The notes beneath the pieces were generated by a model. That model was not told where the DNA came from and searched no databases. It was given only the letters and a program-made list of their open reading frames with translations. From assembly GCF_025989185.1 (NCBI RefSeq), contig NZ_JAPDNT010000002.1, positions 248,001 to 312,000 of the forward strand: a DNA stretch of 64,000 nt. Reading direction: 5' to 3'. Numbering within the stretch: position 1 is the first letter of the stretch; every line of letters begins with the position of its first letter. Positions 37,586 through 45,129 of the stretch are shown piece after piece. Source of the stretch: Limobrevibacterium gyesilva (lineage in GTDB: Bacteria > Pseudomonadota > Alphaproteobacteria > Acetobacterales > Acetobacteraceae). Both the position numbers and the translations under genes were made by a program.

Positions 37586-38866
37586 ATGGCCGAACACATC
37601 TCCGCCAAAGGCGCTTCCGCCATCCTGAGGAATCTGGGCCCGTTGCTGCCCGATCTTGAGGCGCTTTACAAGGACATCCACGCCCATCCTGAACTATCGA
37701 TGCAGGAGAAGCGAACGGCCGGCATCGCCGCCGACAGGCTCAGTAAGGCCGGCTACGAGGTGACGACAGAGGTAGGCCAGACGGGTGTGGTTGGACTGCT
37801 TCGCAACGGCGAGGGGCCGACAGTGATGTTGCGCGCCGATATGGATGCGCTGCCCATCGCAGAGAGCACCGGCCTTGCCTATGCCAGCAAAATCACGGCG
37901 ACCGATGCCGGCGGGAACGTTGTGCCGGTGGGGCATATGTGCGGCCACGACATGCATGTCGCCTGGCTGGTCGGTGCGGCGACGTTGCTGTCGCAGGCGC
38001 GCCATGCCTGGAAGGGCACTTTGATGGCCGTCTTCCAGCCGGGCGAGGAAACCGCGCAAGGCGCCCGGGCCATGATCGATGACGGCCTGCTCCAGCGCTT
38101 TCCGACGCCAAATGTTGTGCTTGGCCAGCACGTCATGGTCGGCCCCGCCGGCACTGTCGCCGGAAGCGCCGGGCCGATCACCTCTGCGGCGGATAGCCTG
38201 CAAATCCGCCTTTTCGGGCGCGGCGCGCATGGCTCGATGCCGCAGGCAAGCATCGATCCTGTCGTCATGGCGGCAGCCATCGTCCTGCGGCTCCAGACCA
38301 TCGTCTCCCGTGAAGTTGCGGCAACCGACGCGGCGGTGGTTACGGTCGGCGTGCTGCAGGCCGGCACGAAGGAGAACGTCATTCCCGACGATGCCGTCAT
38401 CAAGCTCAATGTGCGGACGTTCGACGCCGGCGTGCGCACACATGTGCTTGCTGCGATCGAGCGGATCGTCAATGCCGAGGCCGAAGCCTCGGGCGCCCCG
38501 CGCAAGCCGGAGATCACGCCGCTCGACCGCTACCCGCTCAATGTGAATGATGAAACCGCGAGCAACCGCATCGCCGAGGCGTTTCGCGGCTATTTTTCCG
38601 CCGACCGGGTGAAGCACACGGGCCCCGCGCCGGCGAGCGAGGATTTCGGGTGCTTCGGCACCGCATGGCAGGTGCCTTCGGTGTTCTGGTTCGTGGGCGG
38701 CAATGATCCTGGGATTTATGCCAAGGCCAAGGCAGCGGGCAGGCTGAATGAACTGCCGGTCAATCATAGCCCGCAATTCGCGCCGGTCGTGCATCCGACC
38801 CTGGAAACAGGCGTCGAGGCGCTGGTCGTCGGCGCGCTGGCATGGCTTGATGTGGCAGCGAGCTGA
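37586..38866 (+). CDS. M20-family amidohydrolase
   Basis: 426-residue metal-dependent amidohydrolase of the hippurate/N-acyl-amino-acid hydrolase type. Metal and catalytic motifs are in order: DIHAHPELSMQEKRTA, LRADMDALPI, GHMCGHDMHVAWLVGA, FQPGEETAQGA, and near the end PASEDFGCF and NHSPQFAPVVHP. The ATG at 37586 follows CAGGAGCTGATC. It is in the lower-GC block and followed 150 bases later by the channel gene. Compare the other M20 gene at 54942, which has a different length and codon use. Confidence 0.9.
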   Translation: MAEHISAKGASAILRNLGPLLPDLEALYKDIHAHPELSMQEKRTAGIAADRLSKAGYEVTTEVGQTGVVGLLRNGEGPTVMLRADMDALPIAESTGLAYASKITATDAGGNVVPVGHMCGHDMHVAWLVGAATLLSQARHAWKGTLMAVFQPGEETAQGARAMIDDGLLQRFPTPNVVLGQHVMVGPAGTVAGSAGPITSAADSLQIRLFGRGAHGSMPQASIDPVVMAAAIVLRLQTIVSREVAATDAAVVTVGVLQAGTKENVIPDDAVIKLNVRTFDAGVRTHVLAAIERIVNAEAEASGAPRKPEITPLDRYPLNVNDETASNRIAEAFRGYFSADRVKHTGPAPASEDFGCFGTAWQVPSVFWFVGGNDPGIYAKAKAAGRLNELPVNHSPQFAPVVHPTLETGVEALVVGALAWLDVAAS

Positions 38867-39016
38867 CGCCTTTTGCCGGAGCTGAATAACACCTGGAGCG
38901 GACGTGTTGCGTGGAATTACCTGAGCGCTTCCCCTTCCGGCGTACGCATCAGGCATTTCCGTTGGCGCGCCACGTGTTGCGGACGGATGCGCCAAGCCTG
39001 CACGGGGCGGGCCGAC

Positions 39017-39685
39017 ATGATCGCCATTGAAAGCTTCTTGCACGTTCTCGACCTGGTCGGGACCTTCGTCTTTGCAATCAGCGGAGCCGTGGCGGCAGTC
39101 AACCGCCGCCTCGACATTTTCGGCATTCTCGTCCTGTCCTTCGTTGCCGGAAATTTTGGCGGGATTACCCGAGATCTGTTGATCGGCGCGGTGCCGCCGG
39201 CTGCCCTCGCCGATGGGCAATATCTGTTGGTTTCGGCCCTGGCCGGACTCATCACCTTCTTCTGGTATGCTGGCGTCGACAGGCTGCGCAGCCCCGTGCT
39301 CCTGTTCGACGCGGCGGGACTGTCGCTCTTCGCCGCCGCCGGTGCGCAAAAGGCGATCGAGTTCGGGCTTAACCCGGTGGCGGCCGCCCTTCTGGGCATG
39401 TTGACCGGCATCGGCGGCGGCCTGACGCGCGACGTTCTTCTCGCGGAGATCCCGCAGGTATTGCGTTCAGACCTTTACGCCGTCGCAGCCCTGGCTGGCG
39501 CATCTGTCGTCGTGATCGGCGATGCACTCGATCTTTCTTATGGTGTCTCGGCTCCGGCCGGAGCGGTTCTGTGCTTCGGCCTTCGCTTCATGGCGATCAG
39601 ATATGGCTGGCATCTGCCGGCTGCTCATCTGTCGGCGCAGCGCCGGGCCGAAACAGACTCTTCCGATGACCGGAGAACGCGTTGA
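39017..39685 (+). CDS. Trimeric intracellular cation channel (TRIC/UPF0126) family protein
   Basis: 222-residue membrane protein with seven hydrophobic segments arranged as two related halves. The repeated motifs are FVAGNFGGITRDLLIG and LTGIGGGLTRDVLLAE, the glycine-rich kinks lining the pore in TRIC channels. The ATG starts MIAIESFLHVLDLVGTFVFAISG. Homologues are potassium-type cation channels or transporters. It ends 2 bases before the first palindrome's flank. Confidence 0.88.
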   Translation: MIAIESFLHVLDLVGTFVFAISGAVAAVNRRLDIFGILVLSFVAGNFGGITRDLLIGAVPPAALADGQYLLVSALAGLITFFWYAGVDRLRSPVLLFDAAGLSLFAAAGAQKAIEFGLNPVAAALLGMLTGIGGGLTRDVLLAEIPQVLRSDLYAVAALAGASVVVIGDALDLSYGVSAPAGAVLCFGLRFMAIRYGWHLPAAHLSAQRRAETDSSDDRRTR

Positions 39686-39687
39686 AC

Positions 39688-39722
39688 CATACCAGCGGCC
39701 ATGAAGAATGACCGCTGGTATG
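39688..39722. repeat. REP-like palindrome 1
   Basis: CATACCAGCGG (39688-39698) pairs with CCGCTGGTATG (39712-39722); three further inner pairs follow one mismatch. It starts 3 bases after the channel gene stop. The core ATACCAnCGG is shared with the second palindrome 110 bases away. Confidence 0.7.
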
Positions 39723-39799
39723 AGTCGTTATTTTGTGCGCCGCCGCCCACCAAGCCCGCGACAGGCACGCGCTTGCGTGCCGCAAGCGGATCGGCGCGC

Positions 39800-39852
39800 G
39801 ATACCAACGGCCCTTGACGATGGAAGGGTCATCGTCAAGGGCCGTTGGTATC
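39800..39852. repeat. REP-like palindrome 2
   Basis: Bases 39800-39822 are the exact reverse complement of 39830-39852 (23-bp arms, 7-base loop). The outer core GATACCAACGG matches the first palindrome except for one base. It could act as a terminator, but the shared core suggests a dispersed repeat family. Confidence 0.75.
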
Positions 39853-39854
39853 AT

Positions 39855-39990
39855 TCACGACGTCGGCCCACGGTCGAGCCGCATGTCGAATTTGAACCGG
39901 TCCTCGCGCGTGATCGCGAAGCCAAGGCGCTCATGCAGCCATCGCGGCGGGCTCCAGGGGCAGGACGCCCGTTTGCCCTGGCATACGATC
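39855..39990 (-). pseudogene. Possible C-terminal remnant of a GNAT acetyltransferase
   Basis: Minus-strand translation ending at 39855 reads WLHERLGFAITREDRFKF then DMRLDRGPTS and a stop. This resembles the last strand/helix of GNAT N-acetyltransferases (a YERLGF-like motif followed by a basic strand). No start or acetyl-CoA loop precedes it; upstream is the recQ stop in the same frame. The remnant ends 3 bases from palindrome 2. Similarity is judged by eye on about 25 residues. Confidence 0.25.
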
Positions 39991-39998
39991 CCCGGCCC

Positions 39999-41849
39999 TC
40001 ACCCCTGCCGCAGCACCTCCAGGACCCCCGCGCCATAACGCGCCAGCTTCGACGCCCCCACGCCCTTCACCAGGCCGAGCTCGTCCAGCGTCGCCGGCCG
40101 CACCGCGGCGATCTCGCGCAGCGTCGCGTCGTGGAAGATCACATAGGGCGGCACCCCCTGCGCCTTCGCCTCCGACGAGCGCCACAGCCGCAGCGCGTCG
40201 AACAACGACCCGGCCTCGGCCGACAATCCCTCGGCGGCGGCCGGCTTCACCCGGCCGTTGCGATCGGGCGAGCCGCGGCGGCGATCCTTCTCCACCGGCG
40301 CATCCGCCCGCAGCATCACCTTCTCCTCGCCGCGCAGGATCGGGCGGGCGCGGTCCATGATCAGGCTCAGCGTGGCGAACTCGCCGGTCTCGACGTTCAG
40401 CGCGCCCTTGGCGATCAGCTGGCGGATCACCCCGCGCCAGAAGCCCTGGCTGCGATCCGCGCCGACGCCGAAGGTCGGCAGCGTGTCATGCGACCGCTGC
40501 AGAATCGCATCGGTTGCCTTGCCCATCAGCACGCTGATCACGTGCATCGCCCCGAAGCGCTGCCCGGTCCGATACACCGCCGACAGCACCTTCTGCGCCT
40601 CCGTGCTGCCGTCGAAGGTGCCCACCGGGGCGACGCAGTTGTCGCAATGCCCGCACGGCCCCGCCAGCTCCTCGCCGAAGCAGGCCAGCAGCGCCCTGGT
40701 GCGGCATTCCACCGTCTCGGTCAGCGAGATCATCGCCTCCAGCCGGCCGCGCATGGCACGCTTCTGCGCCTCGGGGGCCGCCGAGCTCTGCAGGAAATAG
40801 CGGGCGCGCGCGATGTCCTCCCCGCCATACAGCAGCAGCGTCTCGCTGGCGTCGCCGTCGCGCCCGGCGCGGCCGATCTGCTGGTAATACGCCTCGGGGC
40901 TGTCGGGCATGTCCAGGTGCACGACGAAGCGCACGTCCGGCCGGTCGATGCCCATGCCGAAAGCGATCGTCGCCACCACCACCACCGGCTCGCCGGAGCG
41001 GAACCGCGCCGCCGCCGCCCGCTTCTCCTCGGCGGGCAGCCCGGCATGGAAAGCGACGGCCGAGACGCCCTTGCCGCCCAGCCAGGCGGCGATGCGCTCG
41101 GTCTTGTTGCGGCTGCCGCAATAGACGATGCCGGCATCGCCCGCATGGCGCTTCAGCAGGGCCAGCAGCTGCGCCGTCTCGCCGGCCTTGGGCTCGGCGG
41201 CGATGTTCAGGTTCGGGCGGTGGAAGCTCGCCGCGAACATGCGCGCGTCGCCCATGTCCAGCGCGTGCAGGATGTCGGCGCGGGTGCGCGGATCGGCGGT
41301 CGCGGTCAGCGCCACCCGCGGCACGCCGGGAAAGCGCTGCGGCAGGCAGGCGAGCTCGCGATATTCCGGGCGGAACTCGTGCCCCCACTGGCTGACGCAA
41401 TGCGCCTCGTCGATCGCCAGCAACGAGATCTCGCGCCGCTGCAGCCGCTCCATCGTGCCGTGGCTCAGCAGCCGCTCGGGCGAGACATAGACGAGGTCGA
41501 GGTGCCCGGCATCGAGCTCGCGGCCGATGCGCCGCTGCTCCTCGGGGTCAAGATCGGAATGCAACGCGCCGGCGGCCACGCCCAACTGGCGCAACGCCGC
41601 CACCTGGTCGTCCATCAGCGCGATCAGCGGCGAGATCACGATCGCCGTACCCGGGCGGCACAGGGCCGGCACCTGGTAGCAGACGCTCTTGCCGCCGCCG
41701 GTCGGCATCAGCACCAGCGCGTCGCCGCCGGCCACGACGTGCTCGACCACCTCCTCCTGAAGGCCGCGGAAGGCGGGGAAGCCGAACACCCGCCGCAGCA
41801 CGGCGCGGGGCGCCTCGCCCGCGATCGCCATGGCCTCGGCCATCGTCAT
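39999..41849 (-). CDS. recQ: ATP-dependent DNA helicase RecQ
   Basis: 3'-5' helicase for recombination repair, 616 residues. Motif 0/I FRGLQEEVVEHV and MPTGGGKSVCYQ, motif II LAIDEAHCVSQWGHEFRPEY, motif III ALTATADPRTR, and motif VI QQIGRAGRDG. The RQC zinc site is seen as C at CRTRALLACF then CGHCDNC. A C-terminal HRDC domain (SLFDALRLWR, ending LVKGVGASKLARYGAGVLEVL) completes the classic bacterial layout. Confidence 0.96.
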   Translation of the reverse strand: MTMAEAMAIAGEAPRAVLRRVFGFPAFRGLQEEVVEHVVAGGDALVLMPTGGGKSVCYQVPALCRPGTAIVISPLIALMDDQVAALRQLGVAAGALHSDLDPEEQRRIGRELDAGHLDLVYVSPERLLSHGTMERLQRREISLLAIDEAHCVSQWGHEFRPEYRELACLPQRFPGVPRVALTATADPRTRADILHALDMGDARMFAASFHRPNLNIAAEPKAGETAQLLALLKRHAGDAGIVYCGSRNKTERIAAWLGGKGVSAVAFHAGLPAEEKRAAAARFRSGEPVVVVATIAFGMGIDRPDVRFVVHLDMPDSPEAYYQQIGRAGRDGDASETLLLYGGEDIARARYFLQSSAAPEAQKRAMRGRLEAMISLTETVECRTRALLACFGEELAGPCGHCDNCVAPVGTFDGSTEAQKVLSAVYRTGQRFGAMHVISVLMGKATDAILQRSHDTLPTFGVGADRSQGFWRGVIRQLIAKGALNVETGEFATLSLIMDRARPILRGEEKVMLRADAPVEKDRRRGSPDRNGRVKPAAAEGLSAEAGSLFDALRLWRSSEAKAQGVPPYVIFHDATLREIAAVRPATLDELGLVKGVGASKLARYGAGVLEVLRQG

Positions 41850-41865
41850 CGGGTCAGCCCGCGGC

Positions 41866-42249
41866 TTACCGTCGGCCGACGACGATCTCCACCCGGCGGC
41901 TTTCCAGCGAGTTCATGACGTAATCGACCGAGCCCACGGCCTGACGCTGGATGCGCGCCAGAGCGACGCCATCGGCCACCAGCGCGTCGGCGACCACCTG
42001 GGCCCGCAGGCGCGACAGGTCCTTGTTGGCCTGCGGGCTGCCTTCGGGATCGGCATAGCCGGATACGATCACCGGCGCGCTCGGGTGCTGCTTCGCCCAC
42101 GCCGCCGCGGCCGTAACGGAACCGCTGGCGGTGGCGTCCATGTCGGCGGACCATTCCTGGAAGAACACGACGTAACGCTGGCTGTCGGGTTCCATGACCG
42201 TGCAGGCCCCGAGGGCGAGCAGCAGCCCCACCACCACCATCCGACGCAT
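41866..42249 (-). CDS. OmpA-domain lipoprotein
   Basis: 127 residues. Signal MRRMVVVGLLLALGAC has a lipobox with Cys16. The OmpA/Pal peptidoglycan-binding core follows: VIVSGYADPEGSPQANKDLSRLRAQ and then YVMNSLESRRVEIVV, with the conserved Asp and Arg that bind diaminopimelate. It is Pal-like but shorter. GGGAG precedes the ATG. It lies 16 bases upstream of recQ on the same strand and may be co-transcribed. Confidence 0.86.
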   Translation of the reverse strand: MRRMVVVGLLLALGACTVMEPDSQRYVVFFQEWSADMDATASGSVTAAAAWAKQHPSAPVIVSGYADPEGSPQANKDLSRLRAQVVADALVADGVALARIQRQAVGSVDYVMNSLESRRVEIVVGRR

Positions 42250-42365
42250 CGCCGAGTCTCCCAACCACATCGCCTGGCACCTAGGTGCCCGCCCCGGCCC
42301 GGTGGCGTCAATGACCATCGCGCATGTCCCGGTTGCACGCCGTAACGACTGGATGGGCCCGGGCA

Positions 42366-42396
42366 CGCAAACGGCGCCCGTTCGGGCGCCGTTGCG
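42366..42396 (-). terminator. Hairpin after the first PEP-CTERM gene
   Basis: CGGCGCCC (42372-42379) pairs with GGGCGCCG (42384-42391), extended by CGCAA/TTGCG across a one-base bulge. It lies about 30 bases beyond the stop on the minus strand. The same AAACGGCGCCC core recurs after the second PEP-CTERM gene. Confidence 0.7.
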
Positions 42397-42422
42397 CAAA
42401 GGTGCGGCGGCCGGCCCAGGCG

Positions 42423-43244
42423 TCAGCGGCGGCGGCGCACGGCACCGAGGCCGACCAGCCCGGCGCCGAGCAGCGCGAGCGTCGCCGGTTCCGGCACATC
42501 CGTCGGCGGCACCACCACCAGGTTCGGGTCGAACCAGATCTTCTTGTGGTCGACAATCCGGTTCAGCCCGGGGTCCAGCGATCCCTGCAACACCTCGCCG
42601 TTGGCGTTGCCATCGCCGAAGCCGATCGCGGCGACCTGATTCGTATCGGTCGCACTCCACCCCATCGTTCCATAGAAGAACCCGATGTCGCCCTCACCGA
42701 AGGGAACGACGTAGTCCGGGCCGCGCAGCACCAGCTGGAAGGTATTGAGCGCGCTCGTGTGCTCGCTGAAGAAGCCGACATGGTCCCATGTGACGATCAG
42801 CTCGTTGGGGATGTCGTTGCGCATGTGAACCACGCCGCTGGCGGCGCCACGGGTGTCCACGTCGCCGAAGAAGGGCGAAATGATGGGCTGGGTGGCGCCC
42901 TGCGGCCCCGTCGGAATGAAGGCCGAGATGCCGCTGCCGAAGCTGACACTGCCGTTGTTGTTGATGAACATCGTCGTGTAGTTCTGGCCGAAGAAAGTCA
43001 GCGTGAAGCCGAGACTGATCGGCCCGCTGAAGCCGTCGTCATTGCGGCCGGACGGGTTGCCCACGTTGGCGGCGTTGCCGCCGCCGGTGGTCACGACGAC
43101 GTTGCCGATCCCGCCGCCGATGATGTCGGTGTACAGGAAATTCGAGGGAATCAGCGCCGAATCCGGAATGGTGGTCACCGCCGCATCCGCCCGGCCCGCA
43201 GCGAGGCCAAGCAGGGCGACCGCCCCGAACAATACTGTTCTCAT
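42423..43244 (-). CDS. PEP-CTERM protein with nidogen-like domain
   Basis: 273-residue secreted protein. A Sec signal (MRTVLFGAVALLGLAAG, cleavage near ADA) is followed by a nidogen-type (NIDO) region: GFTLTFFGQNYTTMFINNNGSVSFG, FFGDVDTRGAASGVV and IVTWDHVGFFS; pieces shown are short runs. The C-terminus has the sorting signal VPEPATLALLGAGLVGLG then VRRRR: VPEP, one hydrophobic helix and an Arg cluster. Exosortase would cut here to anchor it at the surface or in the exopolymer matrix. The ATG at 43244 follows AGAGAGGACG. Its upstream region is shared with the next gene. Confidence 0.9.
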   Translation of the reverse strand: MRTVLFGAVALLGLAAGRADAAVTTIPDSALIPSNFLYTDIIGGGIGNVVVTTGGGNAANVGNPSGRNDDGFSGPISLGFTLTFFGQNYTTMFINNNGSVSFGSGISAFIPTGPQGATQPIISPFFGDVDTRGAASGVVHMRNDIPNELIVTWDHVGFFSEHTSALNTFQLVLRGPDYVVPFGEGDIGFFYGTMGWSATDTNQVAAIGFGDGNANGEVLQGSLDPGLNRIVDHKKIWFDPNLVVVPPTDVPEPATLALLGAGLVGLGAVRRRR

Positions 43245-43346
43245 CACGTCCTCTCTTTCGGTTCCGCTTAACGGTGAAGCCGACGCCACCGGTCGCCTGC
43301 CGCCATCTGTCCGGGAATCCGGGGGCAGTGTCCGTTGCTCCCGCCA

Positions 43347-43362
43347 AGCATCTTCAATGCCA
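43347..43362 (-). promoter_or_regulatory. Sigma-54 promoter of the first PEP-CTERM gene
   Basis: Minus strand reads TGGCATTGAAGATGCT. The GG and GC pairs are 12 bases apart, as required for -24/-12 promoters (consensus TGGCAC-N5-TTGCW). Predicted start near 43336, leaving a leader of about 92 bases. Confidence 0.7.
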
Positions 43363-43380
43363 CAGAGGTTTTGCGTATCT

Positions 43381-43394
43381 ATTCAATATGTTAC
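43381..43394 (-). promoter_or_regulatory. IHF-like site at the first PEP-CTERM promoter
   Basis: The plus strand ATTCAATATGTTA matches the IHF consensus WATCAANNNNTTR at all but one fixed position. It lies between the -24/-12 element and the upstream palindrome, where IHF bends DNA at sigma-54 promoters. Confidence 0.55.
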
Positions 43395-43424
43395 ACATGC
43401 AACAAACGGACATGAGTAGTTCAC

Positions 43425-43442
43425 TGTCAAATAGAATTGACA
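43425..43442. promoter_or_regulatory. Activator palindrome, copy A
   Basis: Perfect inverted repeat TGTCAA-ATAGAA-TTGACA, 64 bases upstream of the -24 element. Position suits an enhancer-binding activator. Confidence 0.65.
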
Positions 43443-43477
43443 GTTTTGCGCAATCTTCCTGGTATTTCAGCCAAATC

Positions 43478-43497
43478 GTGTAAAGGTTTCTTTACAC
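43478..43497. promoter_or_regulatory. Second palindrome upstream of the first PEP-CTERM gene
   Basis: GTGTAAAG-GTTT-CTTTACAC is a perfect 8-bp inverted repeat. Copy B keeps only the TTTACAC half at the same offset. Confidence 0.45.
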
Positions 43498-43684
43498 CGT
43501 TTCTTTACAAATCTGTGATGGTTACGTGACTTGCAGGCGGATGCGATAACATTTCGTTGTATCTGACTTCACATTCTCTGTTTTGTTATTTCCTTACTTA
43601 AACAGGACGTAACCACCATCATCGCGGACGATCGCGCATATCCCGGCTGCGCTGCGTAAAGGCGGAAGGGCTGCAACATGGAAA

Positions 43685-43704
43685 CGGCGCCCACTCGGGC
43701 GCCG
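43685..43704 (-). terminator. Hairpin after the second PEP-CTERM gene
   Basis: CGGCGCCC pairs with GGGCGCCG around ACTC, 35 bases past the stop. It matches the hairpin after the first PEP-CTERM gene in both arms. Confidence 0.65.
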
Positions 43705-43738
43705 CTCCAACGGGGCCGGCCCTGCGTCCGGGTCTGGG

Positions 43739-44746
43739 TCAGCGGCGCCGGCGCACCAGCCCGAGCCCGACCAGGCCGAACCCCAGCAGCGCCAGGCTCG
43801 CCGGCTCGGGCACGCTCGACGGCGGCGGCGCGACGCCGATGCCGCAGGCGGACCCGCAGCCCAGTTCGAGGATCCGGTCCGACTGGGTCAGGAACAGCGA
43901 CCCGTCGAGCGGGTTCGGCGCCGTGTAGTCGCCGCGGCTGCCGCCGCTGGCGATGATGGTCTGCACGTGGGTGGCGGGGTCGATCAGGACGACTTGCCCG
44001 AAATTGGTGTTGACGACGATGTCACCGTTGAGGCTGTTGCTGCTGGCGATGATGCCCATGCCGTCCGAGCCGGCGATGCTGGCATTGAACACCTGTGCGC
44101 CCGTGACGTAGTCCCAGCCGGTCACGCCGTTGAAGGCGCCGTACACGGTCCTGCCGTCAGGCGAGACGGTGAGACCATCCGAATTGCCGCCGACGCTGTT
44201 GATCACCCGCACGGTCGGGATCGCGGTGCTGACATTGATATCCAGCAACTGGCCGCCATTGCCGGTGGAGACGATGTGGCCATCGACCGGATTGGTCCAC
44301 ATGCCGTTATGCGAGGCGATGTTCGAGAAGACCGTGTTGACCGTGCCGTTGTTGTTGAACCTGATGAACTGGTTCGCGTTCGCGCCGCTGAACCCGCCGC
44401 TGCCGTAGACCACGCCGCCGCTTGCCGCATAGGCGGGCGGGAAGGCATTGAAGGCGGTCGAGCTCAGCGCGTTGGCCAATGTCTGGTTGGTGACATTGCT
44501 GAACACGTAGTTCCTGTTCTCGGTGCTGGAGTTGACGATCACGTTGCCGTCGCTGTTGACCGCCATGCCCAGCGGCCCGACGCCGTTGTTGGGAAAGCCG
44601 GTGACGAAGCTCGTCAGCGTGAAGCCGAGCGCCGCGCCGGCCGGGGTCACCGCCAACTGGGCGTGCGCCGGGGCCGCGAACCCGACCACCAGGGCACCGA
44701 GCCCGGCGGCCGCGAGCAGACGTCCTGTCGTCCTGCGAGGGGTCAT
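43739..44746 (-). CDS. PEP-CTERM protein with beta-propeller-like repeats
   Basis: 335-residue secreted protein. Twin-Arg-containing signal MTPRRTTGRLLAAAGLGAL with cleavage near AHA. The body consists of NHL/SMP-30-like repeats, each with a G-x-Val-Asn/Asp-Gly pattern: GPLGMAVNSDGNVIVNSS, GMWTNPVDGHIVSTGNGG, GLTVSPDGRTVYGAFNG and GIIASSNSLNGDIVVNTN. It ends in SVPEPASLALLGFGLVGLG then VRRRR, a full PEP-CTERM signal. Two cysteines precede it (LGCGSACG). The protein body is unrelated to the neighbouring PEP-CTERM gene although promoter, terminator and tail match. Confidence 0.9.
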   Translation of the reverse strand: MTPRRTTGRLLAAAGLGALVVGFAAPAHAQLAVTPAGAALGFTLTSFVTGFPNNGVGPLGMAVNSDGNVIVNSSTENRNYVFSNVTNQTLANALSSTAFNAFPPAYAASGGVVYGSGGFSGANANQFIRFNNNGTVNTVFSNIASHNGMWTNPVDGHIVSTGNGGQLLDINVSTAIPTVRVINSVGGNSDGLTVSPDGRTVYGAFNGVTGWDYVTGAQVFNASIAGSDGMGIIASSNSLNGDIVVNTNFGQVVLIDPATHVQTIIASGGSRGDYTAPNPLDGSLFLTQSDRILELGCGSACGIGVAPPPSSVPEPASLALLGFGLVGLGLVRRRR

Positions 44747-44819
44747 GTGTCGGTCTCTCCCGTGTCTGTCGCCGGCCGCCTGACCGCGTTTCGGGCAGCA
44801 CGCGCCGCCCCTCGCGCCG

Positions 44820-44835
44820 TGCAGCTTTGATGCCA
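44820..44835 (-). promoter_or_regulatory. Sigma-54 promoter of the second PEP-CTERM gene
   Basis: Minus strand TGGCATCAAAGCTGCA has GG and GC exactly 12 bases apart and matches TGGCAC-N5-TTGCA at all but two fixed positions. Predicted start near 44809, about 63 bases before the ATG. Confidence 0.75.
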
Positions 44836-44853
44836 CGGAATGTTTCTTCGTCA

Positions 44854-44867
44854 GTTCAATATGTTAC
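44854..44867 (-). promoter_or_regulatory. IHF-like site at the second PEP-CTERM promoter
   Basis: Contains the same 13-base block TTCAATATGTTAC, 21 bases upstream of the -24 element, as in copy A. Confidence 0.55.
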
Positions 44868-44897
44868 GAAATATGACGGGGAGAGCCGAGCCGTCTC

Positions 44898-44915
44898 TGT
44901 CAAGCGCAGTTGACA
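44898..44915. promoter_or_regulatory. Activator palindrome, copy B
   Basis: TGTCAA-GCGCAG-TTGACA. The half-sites are identical to copy A, the spacer differs, and the distance to the -24 element (64 bases) is the same. Confidence 0.65.
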
Positions 44916-45129
44916 CTGCGGGCCCGAATCACCGGTATCCCGGCCTGATTCCCCAGGAAATCTTTTACACTCATCCCTTGCAAACCCGTGATGACTGGAC
45001 CGTCCAAGCACCGAATCAATAACATCTTGTTGAAAGCGTCCCGAAATTCACGGGTTCGTCATGTCGTAACTTCACCAGAACGTAATCGTGAGCGGCCTGC
45101 CCGTCGCCCGGCTCCTGCGGCTCCCTCTG

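Larger units (their letters stand above)
37307..39852. other. Lower-GC block carrying amidohydrolase and TRIC-type channel genes
   Basis: From the end of the MlrC gene to the second palindrome the DNA is visibly less GC-rich, with more A/T in third codon positions (one 60-base sample at 39061-39120 is 60% GC). The 279-base leader before the amidohydrolase contains no gene and no pattern I can name. No integrase or transposase is inside. Recent acquisition is an inference from composition. Confidence 0.45.
43347..43614 (-). repeat. Upstream regulatory region, copy A
   Basis: AT-richer region upstream of the first PEP-CTERM gene. It aligns without gaps to 44820-45086. Blocks shared at identical offsets from the -24 element are TTCAATATGTTAC (+21), TGTCAA-N6-TTGACA (+64), TTTACAC (+130), GTGATG (+154), ATAACAT (+185) and ACGTAA (~+247). 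Sequence between blocks has diverged. Confidence 0.8.
44820..45086 (-). repeat. Upstream regulatory region, copy B
   Basis: Gapless counterpart of 43347-43614, upstream of the second PEP-CTERM gene. It fills the gap between that gene and cydC. The far end lies 44 bases from the cydC stop. Confidence 0.8.

Noticed and set aside
43425-43442. TTGACA as a sigma-70 -35 box for the PEP-CTERM gene
   Set aside because: No -10 at suitable spacing, and both half-sites form a symmetric repeat conserved in copy B; read as an activator site.
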